A DNA stretch of 64,000 nt from positions 248,001-312,000 of the forward strand of contig CP133595.1 of the NCBI GenBank assembly GCA_031200235.1. The letters are read 5' to 3'. The translations under genes and the position numbers were made by a program. How positions within the stretch are numbered: position 1 is the stretch's first letter; each line of letters opens with the position of its first letter. This DNA is from Cuniculiplasma divulgatum. Lineage in GTDB: Archaea > Thermoplasmatota > Thermoplasmata > Thermoplasmatales > Thermoplasmataceae. The notes beneath the pieces were generated by a model that searched no databases, was not told where the DNA came from, and saw nothing but the letters and a program-made list of their open reading frames with translations. Shown here in pieces: positions 61,304 to 64,000 of this stretch.

Positions 61304-62371
61304 ATGCCGGGAAATGGGGCTGGGCTGGAGTCCAGGATAGTCCGATATTCAGGATACCTGCTCATAGCCATTGCCATAATCTCCTTTCTGATTGCCCTTC
61401 CTGATATCTTCATCACCAAACTCCCACTTTATGGACACCCGGCATCCAGTTTCTTTATATTTAACATAACTGCCACGGTTTATCTGGCCGCGGCCATAAT
61501 AATTCCAACAGCCGTACTTGTCGGGCTGGCCATTTTCTCGCTATTCGACCAGAAGAAGAGGAATGTAAGATCGTTCAATGGCGCCCGCGGCGATGCGTTT
61601 TACAGATATCTCCTGGTTTTTGTGTTCATCGAGATAATTGTTTCTGAGGTAATAGAATACGCAAACCCTGCCCTGTCGGAGGTATTCCCCTTCGATTCCA
61701 GGAACCCCTCTGTGGTTGCACTGGCCTATTCCTCACAGGTGCTGATGCAGAGCATTCTTTTCCAGCTTCTCCCACTGGCTGTGGCAATAGCAGTGCTCCT
61801 GTATGCCACTGGAAAACTCAATCTGAGAAACTTCATCTCAGCAACACCAGGAACCGGAGAAACCCTCCTGATATCTCTAGTTGTGGCTTTGATATTCTCA
61901 ATTGTTTCTGGAGGGCCAGCCTTAGCCATATTCACGGATTTCCTTTCGCTTTTTGTACTGAACGCAATATTCCTGAAAAGCGGGTTTCTGCGTGCTTTTC
62001 TTGCAAATTTTTCAATCTCAATGATCAATGTTACGGCCTCGGCGCTTATTTCGTCTCCTGTCGGTACAATAATACTTACGGTGCTGCTGATCTACCTCGG
62101 CTTCCTGGGAGCATATGTCTTCATGGGAATGGGACTCAAATATTCCGCCTCTTTAGCTGCATCCAGAAGCCGGGATAATGTCAACAGAGTCCCGAAAACC
62201 AGGAACGTACCTGAGACACAGCTTTTCATAAGGTCCGCATGCCCTGATTGTGGTAATACCACATTTTATGTGAACCCTGACATGAGCCTCAAATGCACCA
62301 GGTGTGGAAAGGAGATCCCCAGGGATGCCATGGAAGTGCCAAATGTCAGGGTGGAACTAAGAAGGTCTTGA
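61304..62371 (+). CDS. membrane protein with C-terminal zinc ribbon
   Basis: 355 residues. About seven or eight membrane helices occupy residues 15-285. The cytoplasmic tail has a zinc-ribbon pair C-P-D-C and C-T-R-C-G near 310-335. GGTGA three bases before the ATG (61296-61300) supports this start and coupling to the AlaX-like gene. No family recognised; zinc-ribbon tails often sense or bind nucleic acids or proteins. The 190-base gap after it (62372-62562) looks empty. Confidence 0.75.
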   Translation: MPGNGAGLESRIVRYSGYLLIAIAIISFLIALPDIFITKLPLYGHPASSFFIFNITATVYLAAAIIIPTAVLVGLAIFSLFDQKKRNVRSFNGARGDAFYRYLLVFVFIEIIVSEVIEYANPALSEVFPFDSRNPSVVALAYSSQVLMQSILFQLLPLAVAIAVLLYATGKLNLRNFISATPGTGETLLISLVVALIFSIVSGGPALAIFTDFLSLFVLNAIFLKSGFLRAFLANFSISMINVTASALISSPVGTIILTVLLIYLGFLGAYVFMGMGLKYSASLAASRSRDNVNRVPKTRNVPETQLFIRSACPDCGNTTFYVNPDMSLKCTRCGKEIPRDAMEVPNVRVELRRS

Positions 62372-62562
62372 GAAAGAGAACGGCAGTTCCGCAGAGGATG
62401 ACCAGCGAATATTTCCACATAGTTTTATGCTTGTCTGAATGCAAAAAAAACGTGTCAACATATAGCCTTTTTAAACTCATATATGTCCATCACTTTCAAA
62501 TTCTAACATTGGCATTGTTGGTGCCTGAATCCTAACTCGATCATGCCTCAGCAAATGATATG

Positions 62563-63666
62563 TCATGAGTCACCTGGAAGCCTTGAAATATTGGGGTATT
62601 CCCTAAGAATCAAATATATACCGTATACAAGGGGCATTAAGAAAAGTGGAATTATTGTCCATATACCATAATACTGATAAAGAACATCCTCACCCAGAGA
62701 ACCCACAATAAAGCCGAATCCGAACGTTGATTCGTAATAGAAGACCCCAGTCTTGGTGTCAGAGGTATTTGAAATATACGCCAAGATCTTTGACATGCTG
62801 ATTGAAACCCCCAAGCCAGAAATGGCTGATACGGCAACTAGAATTGGGAGAGTGACCTTGAATGCAAGGAATAAAGCAGGAAACAGTAGCAGGGATGAAA
62901 TTGCGCCATACTGCCATATCTTGAGATCGGGGACGAAGTTGAGCACAACAAACCCAACTGCAACCACCGCCCCGTATGTTGCAGTCACTCCGCCTATGAT
63001 GTAATATGGGAAACCGTTGGCCTTCAGCAGCGGTTCCACTACAAAATACAGGAAACCTGAAAATATGCCGGCATAGAACAGGGGAAATATGTAGCTTAAC
63101 CTTGGAGATTCCCTGGATGCGGTCTCTTCCTTATATTTCATCCGTGGAGTTGTGACCATTGATATGGCAAAGGCTGCTGCAGCAATGAGAAATACATACT
63201 TGAACCCGTAAAGGTCAATGATAACCCCCATAATGGCAGGTGATGTTGCATTGGGAATACCCCATGCAATGGAATACTTTTCCGCATTTCTGGATCCCTG
63301 AAGAGAGCCCAGTGCAATTTCGCTGGATATCCACCACGGAGCCTGAAAAAAGCTTGCGATTATGGCTATGGGAAGAAAGTACGATCTATATCCAAAGAGG
63401 AGGGCCACAGACATGGCCAGGAGTATGGCCAGAGGCACACTGACGCCGGCCCTCATCAGCCTTGATCCTGCCCTGCGATATATGTAAGCAACAACAGGAA
63501 ATGGCAGGGAGCTTGCCAGCCCTATGATGCCTATGAAACTATAGGAGAATCCCAGGCGTTCAGCTATGAGGGGAAAGGTGAAGCTGAGCCCAAGCCAGCC
63601 AGTTCCAAATGCAAAACTGCTTGCAATCAGCCTTGCTGAATCACCGGTGAGACCGTTCCGTGACAC
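62563..63666 (-). CDS. MFS transporter
   Basis: 367 residues, about eleven or twelve membrane helices in two bundles, with a basic loop after helix 6. It opens with F-A-F-G-T-G-W-L-G-L-S-F-T and carries R-R-A-G-S-R in the first cytoplasmic loop. Substrate unknown. GTG start, fixed by the TATA box TATAAT at 63689-63694. Confidence 0.82.
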   Translation of the reverse strand: MSRNGLTGDSARLIASSFAFGTGWLGLSFTFPLIAERLGFSYSFIGIIGLASSLPFPVVAYIYRRAGSRLMRAGVSVPLAILLAMSVALLFGYRSYFLPIAIIASFFQAPWWISSEIALGSLQGSRNAEKYSIAWGIPNATSPAIMGVIIDLYGFKYVFLIAAAAFAISMVTTPRMKYKEETASRESPRLSYIFPLFYAGIFSGFLYFVVEPLLKANGFPYYIIGGVTATYGAVVAVGFVVLNFVPDLKIWQYGAISSLLLFPALFLAFKVTLPILVAVSAISGLGVSISMSKILAYISNTSDTKTGVFYYESTFGFGFIVGSLGEDVLYQYYGIWTIIPLFLMPLVYGIYLILREYPNISRLPGDS

Positions 63667-63688
63667 ACAGCGGTATGGCAGACCGGGC

Positions 63689-63694
63689 TATAAT
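63689..63694 (-). promoter_or_regulatory. TATA box of the MFS gene
   Basis: ATTATA on the minus strand, 23-28 nt before GTG 63666. Confidence 0.5.
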
Positions 63695-63702
63695 CCTGAT
63701 GC

Positions 63703-63864
63703 TCACTGAATTTTATCTATCTTAATTCCATCATCCTCATAGAATGCAATTATGTCATCAGCCTTCAAGCCGAGACGTTCCACAATCTTCCTTGGCAGAG
63801 TTATCCTGAAGGACGAGCCCCTTGAAGATATATGCGCAACCTCCAGAAGTTTCTTTTTATCCAT
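63703..63864 (-). CDS. AbrB/SpoVT-type DNA-binding regulator (second copy)
   Basis: 53 residues from ATG 63864. S-S-R-G-S-S-F-R-I-T-L-P-R-K-I followed by D-D-I-I-A-F-Y-E-D-D is the AbrB swapped-hairpin core, closely similar to the protein at 11771-11938. It precedes the MFS gene by 36 bases in the same direction and may control it. Its own promoter lies upstream with a palindrome. Confidence 0.85.
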   Translation of the reverse strand: MDKKKLLEVAHISSRGSSFRITLPRKIVERLGLKADDIIAFYEDDGIKIDKIQ

Positions 63865-63883
63865 GAATTGGTATTGTGGCAAG

Positions 63884-63906
63884 AGATATAATTATTGTAT
63901 CGATAC
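63884..63906 (-). promoter_or_regulatory. TATA box and GTATCGATAC palindrome
   Basis: AATAATTATATC (minus strand, 63884-63896) lies 20-32 nt before ATG 63864, and directly upstream is the perfect 10-bp palindrome GTATCGATAC (63897-63906), a candidate operator. Confidence 0.45.
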
Positions 63907-63985
63907 TAACAGCGGGCTGCGGCTGACCATTGCGATCATGAGGCGAGTTGGCAGGCACTAAAAACTGTGCACAGGAAACGCTGAG

Positions 63986-63996
63986 TTTTTATATCC
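63986..63996. promoter_or_regulatory. TATA-like box at the right edge
   Basis: TTTTTATATCC near the window end likely serves a gene beyond the right edge; the 110 bases before it hold no gene that I can see. Confidence 0.3.
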
Positions 63997-64000
63997 TGAA

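Noticed and set aside
1-64000. tRNA, rRNA, SRP RNA or RNase P RNA genes
   Set aside because: I looked for the usual tRNA T-arm sequence and known RNA signatures in the intergenic gaps and saw none; a covariance-model search would be decisive.

Overview
The window reads as a chromosomal segment of an archaeon, most likely an order Thermoplasmatales-type acidophile (inference). Archaeal marks include ribosomal proteins S17e and L40e, RNA polymerase subunit L, an archaeal-type tyrosyl-tRNA synthetase, RadB, FEN-1, Cdc6/Orc1, EF-2 with a diphthamide loop, and the bifunctional fructose-bisphosphate aldolase/phosphatase. The Thermoplasmatales-like look comes from a bacterial-type GrpE-DnaK-DnaJ operon, an SMC-ScpA pair, a cytochrome oxidase/sulfocyanin operon and mid-40s percent GC by eye. 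No rRNA, tRNA, CRISPR array or intact insertion sequence was seen. Most genes have a TATA-like box 22-33 nt before the start codon and look leaderless. Internal operon genes and the elongation factors carry GGTGA-type Shine-Dalgarno sequences.

Left part (1-9.9 kb): a partial gene, a RecB-like nuclease, thiL, ileS, nadM, an M20 peptidase, proS and a HAD phosphatase. From 9.9 to 18.1 kb lies a DNA-maintenance block. radB-fen and a small AbrB-type regulator are on the plus strand. smc-scpA, a two-gene membrane Cas4-like nuclease and tyrS are on the minus strand. The Cas4-like pair is the most unusual item: the [4Fe-4S]/RecB nuclease motif set is divided between two overlapping genes, each with one membrane helix at the break.

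Middle part (18.2-41 kb): a thiolase/hydroxyacyl-CoA dehydrogenase/enoyl-CoA hydratase operon, S17e, UspA, grpE-dnaK-dnaJ, rpoL with a tRNA methyltransferase, and a degenerate stretch of about 0.5 kb. Next come a cysteine-free SQR-like flavoprotein with its DUF1641 partner, an OsmC protein, threonine synthase, EF-2, EF-1alpha-S10, a LigB-like protein, a 30-residue membrane peptide, PGI/PMI, RqcH (NFACT), a CoxG-like protein and a thioesterase.

Right part (41-64 kb): a CPBP protease, the respiratory operon (2-TM subunit, CuA subunit II, subunit I, sulfocyanin, heme O synthase), a DASS/RCK transporter, FBP aldolase/phosphatase, an M50 protease, L40e-purQ, a UPF0200 kinase and the two-subunit 2-oxoacid:ferredoxin oxidoreductase. 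It ends with a LysE exporter, a methyltransferase, Cdc6/Orc1, folC, an AlaX variant without zinc ligands, a zinc-ribbon membrane protein, an MFS transporter and a second AbrB regulator. The gluconeogenic (FBP, PGI/PMI), ferredoxin-dependent oxidative and aerobic respiratory genes fit a heterotrophic aerobe or facultative aerobe (inference).
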